Of a DNA stretch of 38,321 nucleotides, positions 22,791-30,377 are shown piece after piece (positions within the stretch are counted from its first letter, which is position 1; each line of letters starts with the position of its first letter). The stretch is from Deltaproteobacteria bacterium RIFOXYA12_FULL_58_15. GTDB taxonomy: Bacteria > Myxococcota > XYA12-FULL-58-9. The notes under the pieces were generated by a model. That model was not told where the DNA came from. It saw only the letters and a program-made list of their open reading frames with translations, and did no database searches. The position numbers and the translations under genes were made by a program. The stretch lies in NCBI GenBank assembly GCA_001798605.1, contig MGST01000211.1, forward strand, positions 1 to 38,321, written 5' to 3'.

Positions 22791-24779
22791 ATGGTTTCAA
22801 GGTCCGTGGAAAACAGTCATTACGCAGTCATGCTGGTAACCGTGGCGTTGCCCTTTTTGACCGGGGTTTCCAGCTGGTTGAGCTGCAATCCATCCAAAAG
22901 CACCCACGTGACCTCCGCCACAGGTGACGAATTTCGAGAGGGCGATCTTGTCTATCAGATCGATGGCGACGCAGCGTCAGAATATGAAGACGGCGATACC
23001 GGCAACGCGGACGAAGCACCTGTCGATCTTTGCGGCAACTCCGTTATCGATTCCAACGAGGCGTGTGACGATGGCGAGCTCAATGGAACATATGGCCACT
23101 GCCGAAATGATTGTTTCGGCGTCGGTTCCCACTGTGGAGATGGGTCGGTAGACAGCGAGAATGAAGACTGCGACCGTGGGGAGCTTTACCGTGAGAAGTG
23201 CCCCTGCGATTCTGCGAATTGTGTTGCATGCGGACTGGATTGCCAATGGAGCGAGGGTCCATTTTCACGCTCCTGTGCGGGCGAGATCAATCCATGGGTG
23301 CAGCTTGTCTTGCCACAGAGCGCCTGGATTCTCTGGGAATCGACGGATCGGAGCGCTGTCGCGGTCCAGTGGGGAGCGGACACCGATTTGAGCCAGAGCG
23401 CCGACGCCGATGGAACCTTGTCCGGATTGACCACATCGGTATTTGCCGTCCAACTCACGGAATTGGCACCGGCCACACGCTACTACTACCGCGTCCCTGG
23501 AGCACCTGTTTTGGATTTTGTGACGCCAGCCCATCCCGAGGATGAGGTGCCCCTGCGTTTTGCGGTGATGAGCGATACCCAACGTCACGAACTTTGGCCG
23601 AACAAACACTGGGAGATCATCCATCAGGGCGTGTTGTCGTTCATGGAAACAGAGCGAAGGCCCGAGCTACCAGCGGCCCTCACGGCCGTCCTGATCCCAG
23701 GGGATCTCGTGGACAACGGCCTGACCATGTCTCAGTGGCAAGACCAATTTCTCGAACCCGCCGCGGATCTCATGGCGCACGTTCCGTATCTGCCGGCTTG
23801 GGGCAATCATGACAGAGTAACCCCAGCGACCGCACTCTACTTCCGACTACCGGGCAACAGCGATTCATCGATTTGCCGCGGTCGCATCTACCATCAAGAC
23901 TTCTCCAATGTCCGGATCATTGCTCTCGACGAGTTCAATCCGGTGTGCATTGCCGAAGAGGTGCTATGGCTTCCCGGCGTTCTGGAGGATGCCGCAGACA
24001 ATGAAATGATCGACTTCGTTTTTGTGCAGATTCACACGACCACCAAATCGGAGATGTGGACTGTTGGCGAAAACCCGGAGCTTGGATTTGTGGTAAACAT
24101 GCTTGAGGAGTTCACCCGAACCAGCGGCAAACCAGCGATGCAACTTTACGGCCACACCCACGGCTACTCGCGCGGGCAATCACGCGATGCACGTTTTCTG
24201 TGGGTGCAGGTTGCCACAGCCGGAGGCTCCCTTGATCGCTGGGGCCAAGAACCAACCAACGACTATGCTGAGTTCTCGGTCTCAACGGACGATTGGGGTT
24301 TTGTTTGGATCGAAACCTGGGCGGGTGATGATCCCCGTTTCCGTTTGCGCCGAATTAGTCGTGGTGACGATTCCCAGACTCTCAACAACGTGATTCTCGA
24401 TGATCTGGTCATCCATCGATATGCGCTGCCACCCACCACACCACAGCCCCTTGCACCAACGAATGTCGTGGTCCTCTCCGGGAGCGAGATCACTCTCCAA
24501 GCCAGTGCCTATTCCGACACCGACGGCGAAAACCACGGGGCTTCGCACTGGCAAGTGAGCCAAGACTGTCCAAGTTTTGCATCGATTTTGCGTGAGCACT
24601 GGCGACAAAATGAGAACTGGTATTTTGATGTCGACACCCAGGCGGACGATGATCTCTGCGACGAACTTTTCACGGAATTGCCGCGTGGCACTCCCTTGTG
24701 TTGGCGAGTGCGCTATCGCGACGTCGGTTTGCTGTGGAGTGAATGGTCGAATGTCGCCACGTTTTCCCTGACTCCTTGA
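22791..24779 (+). CDS. secreted purple-acid-phosphatase-like lipoprotein with Myxococcus disulfide repeats
   Basis: A 662-residue exported metallophosphoesterase. After a hydrophobic segment ending W-L-S-C (a likely lipobox) and an acidic linker come two Myxococcus-type Cys repeats, C-G-N-S-V-I-D-S-N-E-A-C-D-D-G-E and C-G-D-G-S-V-D-S-E-N-E-D-C-D-R-G-E (about residues 81-145). An Fn3-like purple-acid-phosphatase N-domain is next (W-I-L-W-E-S-T-D-R-S-A-V-A-V-Q-W-G, A-T-R-Y-Y-Y-R-V). The catalytic domain shows M-S-D-T-Q-R-H, P-G-D-L-V-D-N-G, W-G-N-H-D-R, Q-I-H-T-T-T and Y-G-H-T-H-G-Y, so all metal ligands look intact. A C-terminal Fn3-like domain follows. It probably hydrolyses phosphate esters outside the cell. 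Start unsure: ATG 22791, GTG 22806 and ATG 22830 are in frame, and none has a clear ribosome site. Confidence 0.86.
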   Translation: MVSRSVENSHYAVMLVTVALPFLTGVSSWLSCNPSKSTHVTSATGDEFREGDLVYQIDGDAASEYEDGDTGNADEAPVDLCGNSVIDSNEACDDGELNGTYGHCRNDCFGVGSHCGDGSVDSENEDCDRGELYREKCPCDSANCVACGLDCQWSEGPFSRSCAGEINPWVQLVLPQSAWILWESTDRSAVAVQWGADTDLSQSADADGTLSGLTTSVFAVQLTELAPATRYYYRVPGAPVLDFVTPAHPEDEVPLRFAVMSDTQRHELWPNKHWEIIHQGVLSFMETERRPELPAALTAVLIPGDLVDNGLTMSQWQDQFLEPAADLMAHVPYLPAWGNHDRVTPATALYFRLPGNSDSSICRGRIYHQDFSNVRIIALDEFNPVCIAEEVLWLPGVLEDAADNEMIDFVFVQIHTTTKSEMWTVGENPELGFVVNMLEEFTRTSGKPAMQLYGHTHGYSRGQSRDARFLWVQVATAGGSLDRWGQEPTNDYAEFSVSTDDWGFVWIETWAGDDPRFRLRRISRGDDSQTLNNVILDDLVIHRYALPPTTPQPLAPTNVVVLSGSEITLQASAYSDTDGENHGASHWQVSQDCPSFASILREHWRQNENWYFDVDTQADDDLCDELFTELPRGTPLCWRVRYRDVGLLWSEWSNVATFSLTP

Positions 24780-24923
24780 CCGCGAGAGAGCACGACGGCG
24801 GCTCCCGATTGACGAACAACACACCTGGCCCATGGTTTCAATCGGACGTCTTGGCGAACAACACATTTGGCTACTAGGCCTAGCACACGGAACGGCGTGA
24901 CCAGCAACGACTACGGCGATTGG

Positions 24924-24945
24924 ACGGGAAGCTTCATCTTCCCGT
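24924..24945. terminator. perfect 8-base hairpin between convergent genes
   Basis: ACGGGAAG (24924-24931), a 6-base loop, then CTTCCCGT (24938-24945). It lies 145 bases after the phosphatase stop and 66 bases from the stop of the convergent gene at 25011. No T-run, so intrinsic termination would be weak. Bases 24780-25010 also contain a repeated GAACAACACA and a CTAGGCCTAG palindrome, and no gene. Confidence 0.4.
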
Positions 24946-25010
24946 AGGTTACACGCACTCGGCGAGGGTCGATTTCCTCCCCCACGCGAAGATGCCCTTT
25001 GGTTCGAGGA

Positions 25011-25802
25011 TTACGGTTGGTCCGCAGCTTCTTCGGCGACGACGCGTTCAGCGTCGGCGGTGACGTCGGCCAGCGCCAAATTGGCAGCGGAGATGAGCTC
25101 GGCAGTTCTGTGTTCTGCCGTGGCAATAGTCTCGGCGGCCTTTTGTTCGGCGGCCGCGATGGCTTCCGCGAGTTTTTGTTCGGCTGCCGCCTTCTCTCTT
25201 TCCAGGGCCGCCTCAGCGTCGGCGGAAGCGATCGCTGCCTTTTGCACGCCCATGATTCGGGCTGTCTCTGCCTTATTCACCCGCGGCGGCAGGTTGGCCA
25301 CGGTCGCCTTGGTCTCCTCGGCCTTTGCCTTGGCTGCAGCAATTTTCCCATCGGCCGTGGTTTTGGCTGCGGCCTTCTGCGCTTCGGCTTTGGTTTTGGC
25401 TGCGGCTCTCTTTTCATCGGCCTGGGTCTTGGCGTTCTTTTTGGCCTCTAGCAATTTCTCTTTGGCGGCCTTCTTGTCTTCTTCCCGTTTAGCCTTGGCC
25501 GCTTTCTTGTGCTCAGCTGCGGATTCCTTGGCCGTCTTTTTAAGCGCTGCCTTGTTGGCCTTTGTATCTGCTTTTGCCTCTGCGTTGTCTGCCTTCTTCT
25601 CTTCCTTGACCGCGGCTTTCTCAGCCTTCTTCTCTTCCTTGACCGCGGCTTTCTCAGCCTTCTTCTCTTCTTTGATCTCGGTTGTCACGGACTTTTTCTG
25701 CTGGCCTGGCGCACCTGTGGGTGGCTGCGCGAACGATCGGACAGGCAGGCAGAGGAGTGAACCGGCGGCGACAACCATCAACGTTCTCAAGTGCATGTGC
25801 AT
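25011..25802 (-). CDS. exported Lys/Ala/Glu-rich coiled-coil protein
   Basis: A 263-residue protein with a signal peptide (M-V-V-A-A-G-S-L-L-C-L-P-V-R-S-F-A-Q, cleavage after S-F-A). The rest is almost wholly Ala, Lys and Glu. It starts with tandem E-E-K-K-A-E-K-A-A-V-K units (11 residues), then irregular K-A-A-A-K-T-K-A-E-A heptads, and closes with a more acidic A-A-E-Q-K-L-A-E-A-I-A-A-A-E-Q-K segment. This predicts one long alpha-helical rod. The composition recalls histone-H1-like and TolA-like regions, but the signal peptide directs it to the periplasm or surface. Low complexity makes homology unsafe. ATG 25802 has GAGAG 5 bases upstream, and a good promoter lies at 25856-25882. Confidence 0.75.
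   Translation of the reverse strand: MHMHLRTLMVVAAGSLLCLPVRSFAQPPTGAPGQQKKSVTTEIKEEKKAEKAAVKEEKKAEKAAVKEEKKADNAEAKADTKANKAALKKTAKESAAEHKKAAKAKREEDKKAAKEKLLEAKKNAKTQADEKRAAAKTKAEAQKAAAKTTADGKIAAAKAKAEETKATVANLPPRVNKAETARIMGVQKAAIASADAEAALEREKAAAEQKLAEAIAAAEQKAAETIATAEHRTAELISAANLALADVTADAERVVAEEAADQP
25608..25673. repeat. two tandem copies of a 33-base unit
   Basis: Bases 25608-25640 and 25641-25673 are identical apart from the last positions and encode, on the minus strand, the repeated K-E-E-K-K-A-E-K-A-A-V block. A partial third copy lies at about 25591-25607. The near-identity points to recent duplication within the coiled-coil gene. Confidence 0.82.
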
Positions 25803-25855
25803 GTGAACTCTCTTTGGTAAAGAGGAAGCGAAGTCAATACGAGTCTTGAGCTTGT

Positions 25856-25882
25856 ATTATAACGTGTCACAAATCGAGGCAA
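25856..25882 (-). promoter_or_regulatory. promoter of the coiled-coil gene
   Basis: On the minus strand a perfect TATAAT (25861-25856) follows TTGCCT (25882-25877) with a 15-base spacer. Transcription would begin about 45 bases before ATG 25802. The consensus -10 is strong; the spacer is short. The rest of the gap (25883-26099) shows only a weak plus-strand TTGACC/TATAGT pair (26039-26065, 15-base spacer) facing the YjdF-like gene. Confidence 0.45.
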
Positions 25883-26079
25883 CCGCGTGCCTTCAATTCA
25901 TCGATATCGACCGTCGAACTTGAACAAGGGCTCATTGACCGATGGGAGGTCCGCGGCGTCATCAAAGTCCCGCCAGAGCCCCGACGCCAATGTACTCCAA
26001 TGACCAAGACGGTCACGGACGTCACGGACAACCTGCGGTTGACCAACGGTTCGGGCGGTTATAGTGGTTGAGCTTTCCG

Positions 26080-26115
26080 ATGTCGGAGTCACCCGTCACA
26101 TGTCGGAGTCACCCG
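26080..26115. repeat. 16-base direct repeat at a start codon
   Basis: ATGTCGGAGTCACCCG occurs at 26080-26095 and again at 26100-26115, 20 bases apart and therefore in different frames. The second copy carries the likely start of the DUF2238 gene. The first copy places a GGAG 11 bases before it. Confidence 0.85.
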
Positions 26116-26777
26116 AAAGACACCTGCATGATCACCAACCCGTAGGCCATCGGTTACCTGTTGTTCTGGGGCTCATTTTTGGCGTGGTGAGTCTTGTCAG
26201 TCTTTTCGACCCTCCAGCGGGCAGGTTCAACTGGTTTTTGGAGCTTTTTCCCGCAATTGTCGGCATTGGTGTGCTGGTTGTCAGCTATCGCAGATTTCCC
26301 ATGTCCCCGATCATCTATTGGTGCGTGTTCTTGCACGTGCTGATCCTTTTGTACGGCGGACATTACTCCCATGCAGAAACGCCACTGGGGAATTGGGCAA
26401 AGGATGCCTTTGATTTGAATCGGAATCACTACGACCGTGTGGGGCACCTGGCGCTCGGGTTCTTTCCCGCGCTCATCATTCGCGAGGTACTGTTGCGCAA
26501 AACACCCCTGCGGCACGGAGGCTGGTTGGTCTTCATCATTCTGTCAATCGTGCTCGCGATTGCGGCGTTTTGGGAACTGCTCGAGTGGTGGGTCACCCTC
26601 GTGGTTGCGGGTGATGTGGGTACGGCTTTCCTCGGCAGTCAGGGCGATATCTGGGATGCCCAGTGGGACATGTTTCTGGCACTGGTGGCCGGCGCTATTT
26701 CTTTGTTCCTATTGTCGCGTGCGCATGACCGCTCCATGCAGGCCGCCGCAATCCCAGCCACCCAGCCAACAGGGTGA
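26100..26777 (+). CDS. yjdF: YjdF/DUF2238 family inner-membrane protein
   Basis: A 225-residue polytopic membrane protein with about six hydrophobic segments. It carries the family's diagnostic stretches: Y-G-G-H-Y-S-H-A-E-T-P-L-G-N-W, then R-N-H-Y-D-R-V-G-H-L-A-L-G-F-F-P-A-L, W-E-L-L-E-W-W, and F-L-G-S-Q-G-D-I-W-D-A-Q-W-D-M. The conserved His/Asp/Glu residues within the membrane are all present. The biochemical role of DUF2238 is not known to me. The start is ATG 26100 by family length; the frame is open to a GTG at 26064. It is transcribed alone and converges on glgC. Confidence 0.9.
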   Translation: MSESPERHLHDHQPVGHRLPVVLGLIFGVVSLVSLFDPPAGRFNWFLELFPAIVGIGVLVVSYRRFPMSPIIYWCVFLHVLILLYGGHYSHAETPLGNWAKDAFDLNRNHYDRVGHLALGFFPALIIREVLLRKTPLRHGGWLVFIILSIVLAIAAFWELLEWWVTLVVAGDVGTAFLGSQGDIWDAQWDMFLALVAGAISLFLLSRAHDRSMQAAAIPATQPTG

Positions 26778-26788
26778 GCGATGGCGGA

Positions 26789-26806
26789 TTTCAACCGCAG
26801 GTTGAA
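26789..26806. terminator. hairpin after the YjdF-like gene
   Basis: TTCAACC (26790-26796), loop gca, GGTTGAA (26800-26806). This 7-base stem begins 12 bases after the stop at 26777, in the gap to the convergent glgC stop (26923). There is no T-run. Confidence 0.4.
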
Positions 26807-26922
26807 GGCAGTTCAGCGCGGTGCTTGGATGTTGCAGCCGGGCAGGGCGCCCCTAAGCCTTACGACGCCAGCCATGGTGACTGCCGTGTTGCGCAGATCC
26901 AAGTAAGTGTGACGGGGACCCA

Positions 26923-28182
26923 TCAGATCACCGTGCCGCTTCTGACGACTGCGTCTTTCGGAATGACCACAATGCCGTCGCGCACATAGTGATTTGCCCC
27001 ATCAGCATCCGCGGCGTCGTGATGATCGCGAATGATGACCTCGTCGCCGATGCGAGCGTTTTTGTCGACAATGGTTCGTTCGAGTCGACAATCCTTGCCG
27101 ATGCCGATCCTCGGTCTGCCCGCCTCTGGCTGGGCCGAAGCCTCATAGAAGTCGGCACCGCTGACGATGCTGTCCTGGATCACCGTGCCCGGCCCGATGA
27201 TAGAGCGAATGCCGATGACGGACCGCTCGATGCGGCTTCCCTCCAGGATGCAACCCTCGGCCAAGATCGAATCGACCACATGGCATTCGTGGAGCTTCGA
27301 TGGCGGCAACATGCGTGCGTGGGTATAGATTGGATTGTCCGCATCGTAGACGCCGAGCTCGGGAGCGAGACGCATGAAATCCATGCTCCCCTGATAGTAG
27401 GAGCGAATTGTTCCGAGATCGGCCCAGTAGCCATCGAACCGGTAGGCAAAGACGTTACCCCTCTCGACCGCTGGCGGTATGATCTCGCGGGCGAAGTCCA
27501 CCTGGTCAGGGTTGTCGAGCAGCAACTCAAACAGCGCATTGCGCTCAAACAAGTAGACGCCCATGGATGCGAGGTAGCGCCTATCGGAAACCGCGCCGGT
27601 CACGGTGCCAACGTCCGCGGACAAGTCGACGAGCTCCTCCCCGCTCGGTTTCTCCACCAGCCGTTCGATGCGGCCGTTCGCTGCCACTTGCATGATTCCA
27701 AATCGTTCAGCGTCCACCGCGCCCACTGGGGTTGCGCCCAGGGTGATGGTTGCGTTCTGCTGGCAGTGGAAGTCGATCAAGGGTCGGTAATCCATGCGGT
27801 AGAGGTGGTCGCCCGAGAGGACCAACAGGTGCGTAAATCCGTACCCATCGAGGTGCGGCAGAACTTGTCGAACAGCGTCGGCAGTGCCTTGATACCAGTG
27901 CTGCGACGTCGGTGTTTGCGCGGCCGCGAGGATCTCGACGAACCCCTTGCTAAAGATGCTGAAGCGATAGGTTTGGCTGATGTGATTGTTGAGCGAAGCA
28001 GAGTTGTATTGGGTGAGGATCATCACCCGGTTGAGTCCCGAGTTGATGCAATTGCTGGTAGTCACGTCGATGAGCCGATACCTGCCCGCGAGAGGGACCG
28101 CTGGCTTGGACCGCATCCTGGTGAGTGGAAACAACCGGGTGCCAGCACCGCCGCCCAGAATCACCACAAGAATTTCTTTCAT
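26923..28182 (-). CDS. glgC: glucose-1-phosphate adenylyltransferase (ADP-glucose pyrophosphorylase)
   Basis: A 419-residue enzyme that makes ADP-glucose from ATP and glucose 1-phosphate, the committed step of bacterial glycogen synthesis. The N-terminal nucleotidyltransferase motif G-G-G-A-G-T-R-L-F-P-L-T (10-21) is followed by S-K-P-A-V-P-L-A-G-R-Y-R-L-I-D. Further motifs are Y-Q-G-T-A-D-A-V-R-Q, L-S-G-D-H-L-Y-R-M-D-Y, V-E-K-P and Y-W-A-D-L-G-T. The C-terminus is a left-handed beta-helix of hexapeptides (I-I-G-P-G-T-V-I). The length is that of plant-like and cyanobacterial-type GlgC. The start is ATG 28182 with only a weak ribosome site. No other glycogen gene is nearby. Confidence 0.95.
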   Translation of the reverse strand: MKEILVVILGGGAGTRLFPLTRMRSKPAVPLAGRYRLIDVTTSNCINSGLNRVMILTQYNSASLNNHISQTYRFSIFSKGFVEILAAAQTPTSQHWYQGTADAVRQVLPHLDGYGFTHLLVLSGDHLYRMDYRPLIDFHCQQNATITLGATPVGAVDAERFGIMQVAANGRIERLVEKPSGEELVDLSADVGTVTGAVSDRRYLASMGVYLFERNALFELLLDNPDQVDFAREIIPPAVERGNVFAYRFDGYWADLGTIRSYYQGSMDFMRLAPELGVYDADNPIYTHARMLPPSKLHECHVVDSILAEGCILEGSRIERSVIGIRSIIGPGTVIQDSIVSGADFYEASAQPEAGRPRIGIGKDCRLERTIVDKNARIGDEVIIRDHHDAADADGANHYVRDGIVVIPKDAVVRSGTVI

Positions 28183-28216
28183 GATTGTAGCGCACTCTAG
28201 AGTAGATCCGCGACCA

Positions 28217-28236
28217 AGTCCCGATCTCTAGGGACT
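28217..28236 (-). terminator. hairpin between the lipoprotein gene and glgC
   Basis: AGTCCC (28217-28222) and GGGACT (28231-28236) form a 6-base stem with an 8-base loop, 8 bases downstream of the minus-strand stop at 28244. It may end the lipoprotein transcript before glgC; short and without a T-run. Confidence 0.3.
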
Positions 28237-28243
28237 GCGGGGA

Positions 28244-29548
28244 CTACGGCATGGTGCAGGTGTTGCCATCCTTGCACATGCTCGTGTGGTAGAAGTCGCA
28301 ATAACCGCTGATGCACTCGACGTGGGCGCTGCAGTACTCATCATTGGCTTTGCCGCCCGTGGAACAGGTAGGTGGCGTGGCTGAATAATCACAGTAATAC
28401 CCGTTGACACATTCGAGGTTGGCGCAATCCCCACCGGCGGCCACCGGTTGCGCGCATTGTTCGCTCTGCCAATCGCAATAGAGGTCGGCTTGGCAGTGCT
28501 CGTCCCAGTTGCACCCGTCGCCAACGGTGCCAGGATTCTGGCAAGTTTCAGCGGGGCCGCAGATCAAACCCGATATGCAATCACCTTCCCAATCGCAATT
28601 GCCACCGATGCCTCTTAGGGGGGTGCAAGTTATCCCGTCGCAAAACAGACCCGTCGCACACGACTCATCGTCATAACAGCCGTCCCCGGTCACCCCAGTG
28701 TTGCAGGCTGCCACCGGCGCGCACACGTTGCTCGGGTCACAGACCAACCCCAACAGGCAGTCCTCCTCATCTTCGCAGGCAGCACCCTCAGGCAAAAGAT
28801 CGGTGCACACGTCACCGAAACACCTGAGGTGGCCAAGGCACCGATCTCCGTCAGTGCAGCTCGAGTCACGAGGGAGCGGATCCTTGCATGTTCCTGCTCC
28901 GCAGAAAGAACTGAGACACTCGTCGTCATCGTCGCAAGCCACGGTATTGGCCTTCTCTGCTGCGCATTCTGAATTCTGGTCGCAGTAATAACCATCTGCG
29001 CACTCCCAGCTGTCGTCGCATGCTGCTCCGGTGGTGCCTTTGGCAACGCAAACGAAACAAGTACCCTGGTCAACATTCCAATTACAGAAGTAACCATCCC
29101 CACAATCAGCCTCCGAGCAATCCTCTCCCGCCCCAACAATGGGGTACGTATCCACGTCGTCGACATCCTGGTCTTCGTCAACAGGCTTGAGAACATTGCA
29201 AGGGGAGGATTGCGACCTGCTGTCTTCTTCGAACATTGTAACCCCGCATGCCTCGGCATTGAGCCAGCTCACACAGGCGTCAACTTGCGCCTGGGTGTTG
29301 CTGTACCGCAACGATCCGCAGTCCGCGATGAGTCTCATCGCCTCTGGGCATTCGGCGCGACTGGGAGCAAATTTGCCGATGGTAGACTCGCAGCGAGCAA
29401 AATAGTCGCAGAGAGCGTTGATCGCGGGGGTGCCGTCGACACCGTCCTCATTTATCGTCGTGCCACCAGGTTTCTTCTCTTCCTCGGTCGAGCAGGATGA
29501 AAGCATCAAAGCGGCAGAAGCAACAAGAATGACCCTTCGAACGAACAT
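28244..29548 (-). CDS. Cys-rich lipoprotein with Dickkopf/EGF-like repeats
   Basis: A 434-residue lipoprotein. The start is ATG 29548, with AGGAGG 6 bases upstream. The signal ends L-S-S-C (acylated Cys near residue 18). Residues about 35-100 form a helical domain with four Cys (L-C-D-Y-F-A-R-C ... V-D-A-C-V-S-W-L). The rest is about ten Cys-rich modules of the type G-x-x-C-x-x-D-x-x-C-x-x-G-L-x-C-x-x-x-x-C, for example C-E-D-E-E-D-C-L-L-G-L-V-C. This module type is very common in Myxococcota and Bradymonadia surface proteins. No enzymatic motif. Probably a disulfide-rich surface stalk or adhesin; the partial gene at 37858-38321 has the same module type. Confidence 0.87.
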   Translation of the reverse strand: MFVRRVILVASAALMLSSCSTEEEKKPGGTTINEDGVDGTPAINALCDYFARCESTIGKFAPSRAECPEAMRLIADCGSLRYSNTQAQVDACVSWLNAEACGVTMFEEDSRSQSSPCNVLKPVDEDQDVDDVDTYPIVGAGEDCSEADCGDGYFCNWNVDQGTCFVCVAKGTTGAACDDSWECADGYYCDQNSECAAEKANTVACDDDDECLSSFCGAGTCKDPLPRDSSCTDGDRCLGHLRCFGDVCTDLLPEGAACEDEEDCLLGLVCDPSNVCAPVAACNTGVTGDGCYDDESCATGLFCDGITCTPLRGIGGNCDWEGDCISGLICGPAETCQNPGTVGDGCNWDEHCQADLYCDWQSEQCAQPVAAGGDCANLECVNGYYCDYSATPPTCSTGGKANDEYCSAHVECISGYCDFYHTSMCKDGNTCTMP

Positions 29549-29982
29549 GGACTCCTCCTGAATCAAACAATGGGTTGAGCGTTCACACTGATGGCCACAT
29601 TCCTAAGCCACAATCCTATTTACGGTACCCACAACGACGGACGGCTGCCCGGCGTTATTCACTTTCGGGCGTACAAAGTCGATCCATAGCTTCGGCTCGA
29701 GGGCCGGTTTGTTGCTTCTATTGCTATGCGGGTATGGGAGCTATGCGGGCTCGGTCCGCGGATTGGACCGGGTCACTGTCTGAAAAGTACTCGTGACGAC
29801 GTGAACGACTGGCAGGTAAAGTTTTCCACGTCCCGTTCTGCGACAGAAGTCGCAGATTTGCACATCTGCCTCCAATGCGGTTGTAGGAAAAACCAGAGGT
29901 TACGGTTTGGTGTGAATCCTGCTCCTGGGCTCGGGTGTGCGTGTCGCATGACGCGGCAGTTGACGGTGAGGAGGAGAATAGG
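29549..29982. other. intergenic, 434 bases
   Basis: This divergent gap lies between the Cys-rich lipoprotein (minus) and the small CxxC protein (plus). Only a repeated tatgcggg (two copies about 20 bases apart, 29720s-29740s) and the AGGAGGAG ribosome site just before 29983 stand out. I find no tRNA, no convincing promoter and no protein-like frame. Confidence 0.5.
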
Positions 29983-30288
29983 ATGTCGCAGAACAACATG
30001 AACAACGATTGTCCGATTTGTCGGGCCATGCGGGCGGCAGGTCTCGATACCCCGGATTTTGCCGACTCCCATTTTGAAGGCATGGCGGTGCATGAAGCGT
30101 CGCTGCTTGGGGTGTCCGCGTGTGGAGAGTCTCTGTGGGAGATGGCGGTGGATAAGATGGAAATGGACAGAATGGAGATGGAGATGGAAGCTCCTCATGC
30201 ACCTCTTGGTCGCGCGGAGCGGCGACTGCTGGCGAGTTTGCGGCGCCAGGGAGCGTTCAAGGAGGGCAATCGCAAGAAGGTCGGGTGA
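29983..30288 (+). CDS. small CxxC, Met-rich protein of unknown function
   Basis: A 101-residue protein. The start is ATG 29983, with AGGAGGAG 6 bases upstream, one of the best ribosome sites in the window. It opens M-S-Q-N-N-M-N-N-D-C-P-I-C-R-A-M-R-A-A-G; the C-P-I-C knuckle suggests a metal site or redox pair. It continues D-F-A-D-S-H-F-E-G-M-A-V-H-E, then the Met/Glu-rich helix K-M-E-M-D-R-M-E-M-E-M-E, and ends basic (R-R-L-L-A-S-L-R-R-Q-G-A-F-K). A single zinc knuckle with a helix is plausible, but I do not recognise the family. After the TGA the same frame stays open for 31 more codons. The next gene starts 89 bases later on the same strand. Confidence 0.62.
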   Translation: MSQNNMNNDCPICRAMRAAGLDTPDFADSHFEGMAVHEASLLGVSACGESLWEMAVDKMEMDRMEMEMEAPHAPLGRAERRLLASLRRQGAFKEGNRKKVG

Positions 30289-30377
30289 AGCCTCCTCAAT
30301 GACGAGCGAATCCTGTGGCAGCAAGAATCCGTCCTGTGTGCTATGGGTGAGGTTCGCGAGTTGGAGGTCGTCGTGCT

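Noticed and set aside
25898-26092. 64-codon minus-strand open frame between the coiled-coil and DUF2238 genes
   Set aside because: Fairly protein-like but no ribosome site, no family, and it overlaps a probable divergent promoter region.
26989-28200. 403-codon open frame antisense to glgC
   Set aside because: The opposite strand is unmistakably GlgC; the antisense text has no motif or ribosome site.
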